From the NCBI GenBank assembly GCA_963720805.1, contig CAVRGT010000008.1, positions 62,001 to 126,000 of the forward strand: a stretch of 64,000 nucleotides of DNA, given 5' to 3'. The first letter of the stretch is position 1, and each line of letters starts with the position of its first letter. Source of the stretch: VRUE01 sp963720805 (GTDB lineage Bacteria; Actinomycetota; Thermoleophilia; Solirubrobacterales; 70-9). Below, one piece after another: positions 63,062-64,000 of the stretch. The translations under genes and the position numbers were made by a program. The notes below the pieces were generated by a model. The model saw nothing but the letters and a program-made list of their open reading frames with translations, was not told the origin of the DNA and ran no database searches.

Positions 63062-63877
63062 TCAGCCGCGGCGGCGGCGGAACGGTTCTTTGAGGTCGGC
63101 GGCTGCGAAACCGTCCGTATCGGGTACGCCGCTGGCATAGCGGTAAAGGGCGACCGAGAAGACCTGTTGGGCCGCAAGGGAAAGGGCGGAGACCAAGAGG
63201 ATCGCCCCGACCGCGACTGCGATCAGCGCGGCACTGAGCGTCGCGTCCTGGTTTCTCAGGCCGAAACCAATCCCGAAGAGGATCCCCACCGGGATCAGGG
63301 CAAAGAGGGTCCAAGCGCCGATGCCGGCCAAGCCGGTAATTCCCTCCCCCCACTTGCTTTTGATCAGGTGAACTGACTCCTTGGCGGTTTGGAGAGGACC
63401 AGGGCCCTCGAGCGCCAACACCGGCACGGCGAAGATCGTCGCCAGGCTCCAAGCGGCTCCGAGCAGCCACGACGCGAGGCGCCCGGCGCCAGGAATACGC
63501 GAGGCGATCTGCTCCAGAACGAGCCCCACGCCGGCCGCCAGCAGCGACCACTGCGCGATCCGCCCCAGCCGCTTCCAGGAGATGCCGAGCGCTTCGCGGA
63601 CACCGATCGGTTGGCCGTCGAAGCCGGCTGCCGCGGCGCCGGCCAGGGCGACGTTGAAGAAGACGCTGAGGAAAGTCATCGGATAGATCCCGATAATCGC
63701 CGCCAGTGCCAAGTCGCCCCGCAAATGAGTCGGTGAGCTCAAATAGCCGGAGAAGTAGAGGAGCGCGGCGGCTCCCGCCAGCCCGCATCCGGCGCCCATC
63801 AGGGCGATTGAGATCATCGTCGGGTCCCTCCGGATCAGCATCCACGCGGCCTTGGTCAGCCGCCAGCCCCGGTCCAT
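63062..63877 (-). CDS. DUF6159 family membrane protein
   Basis: 271 residues from ATG 63877: MDRGWRLTKAAWMLIRRDPT, then about six helices (LALAAIIGIYPMTFLSVFFN, AAWSLATIFAVPVLALEGPG, AQQVFSVALYRYASG). The N-terminal GWRLxKxSWxxLRxD motif and ALEGxGPLxxxKxS are typical of DUF6159. Function unknown. Confidence 0.75.
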   Translation of the reverse strand: MDRGWRLTKAAWMLIRRDPTMISIALMGAGCGLAGAAALLYFSGYLSSPTHLRGDLALAAIIGIYPMTFLSVFFNVALAGAAAAGFDGQPIGVREALGISWKRLGRIAQWSLLAAGVGLVLEQIASRIPGAGRLASWLLGAAWSLATIFAVPVLALEGPGPLQTAKESVHLIKSKWGEGITGLAGIGAWTLFALIPVGILFGIGFGLRNQDATLSAALIAVAVGAILLVSALSLAAQQVFSVALYRYASGVPDTDGFAAADLKEPFRRRRG

Positions 63878-64000
63878 CCTCCCCTCGGTGGGGGTACCGC
63901 CGCCTTGACTCTGTCCCGCCTCCACGTCCACAGCAAACGGCAGGTTAGCGCGATTAGTAGGAGGTAATCTCCGAATCATGCGGCGAGCCGTCCGATCAAT

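Overview
The window is high-GC (roughly two thirds GC) bacterial chromosome with dense genes, frequent ATGA/GTGA start-stop overlaps and many GTG starts. The mix of families (DUF2855, DUF5661, DUF6159, DUF2510-like tails, AbiEi/DUF559 proteins, HspR-style inverted repeat before lon, encapsulin with EncFtn cargo) points to an actinobacterium. A Thermoleophilia/Solirubrobacterales-type soil bacterium is my inference; no rRNA or tRNA is present to confirm it.

Layout. 0-1.2 kb: HEPN/MNT-type pair. 1.2-5.0 kb (minus): gadB, NAD formate dehydrogenase (broken) and a class III-like alcohol/formaldehyde dehydrogenase. 5.1-8.3 kb: DUF2855 gene, an AbiEi/DUF559 gene bracketed by two copies of a palindromic repeat, and a complete IS481-family element with a 6-bp target duplication. 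8.3-12.6 kb (minus): secreted sulfatase, Cys-repeat beta-propeller and SUMF1-fold protein. 12.8-15.9 kb: tyrosinase, DUF2182 membrane protein, SDR. 16-21.3 kb: gntR-livHMGF-Rieske oxygenase operon, heavily frameshifted, with a facing liv-type binding protein gene. 22.5-29.4 kb: aldo/keto reductase homologue, acylphosphatase-LigD phosphoesterase fusion, ZIP and NRAMP-like metal transporters, two-component system, b-type-cytochrome-like protein, cupin. 28.95-37 kb is accessory: gene remnants, a doc/AbrB toxin-antitoxin locus whose toxin has lost its core, a group II intron, an HNH protein, and a 45-bp imperfect direct repeat that may bound an island. 37-46.5 kb: ApbE/ferric-reductase operon, ABC-2 exporter, a two-way arsenic locus (arsR-arsM and gapdh-arsJ), and an encapsulin iron-storage operon. 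46.6-57.5 kb: lon, uppP, desaturase, GST, marR-mmpL, HAD phosphatase, acyl-CoA dehydrogenase. 57.5-64 kb: ECF sigma factor and partner, a patatin-kinase operon, DUF6159 protein.

Two unrelated families of dispersed palindromes run through the window. Family 1 (four copies) has arms of about 20 bp reading TTCCGGTGCGCCTTATGCAC around a 7-nt loop. Family 2 (five copies) has arms based on GATCGATTGACC around a central GGATCC or GCATAC. Both are intergenic, or at gene edges, and look like REP-type elements. Family 1 brackets the DUF559 gene.

Single-base indels are clustered (fdh; 16.9-21.4 kb; 26.5-28.1 kb; 40.9-44.3 kb; 57.6-59.3 kb), while neighbouring stretches are clean. The broken genes otherwise retain full-length conserved sequence, so residual sequencing error is at least as likely as gene decay. 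Those genes are typed as pseudogene only because the frame is interrupted in this sequence.
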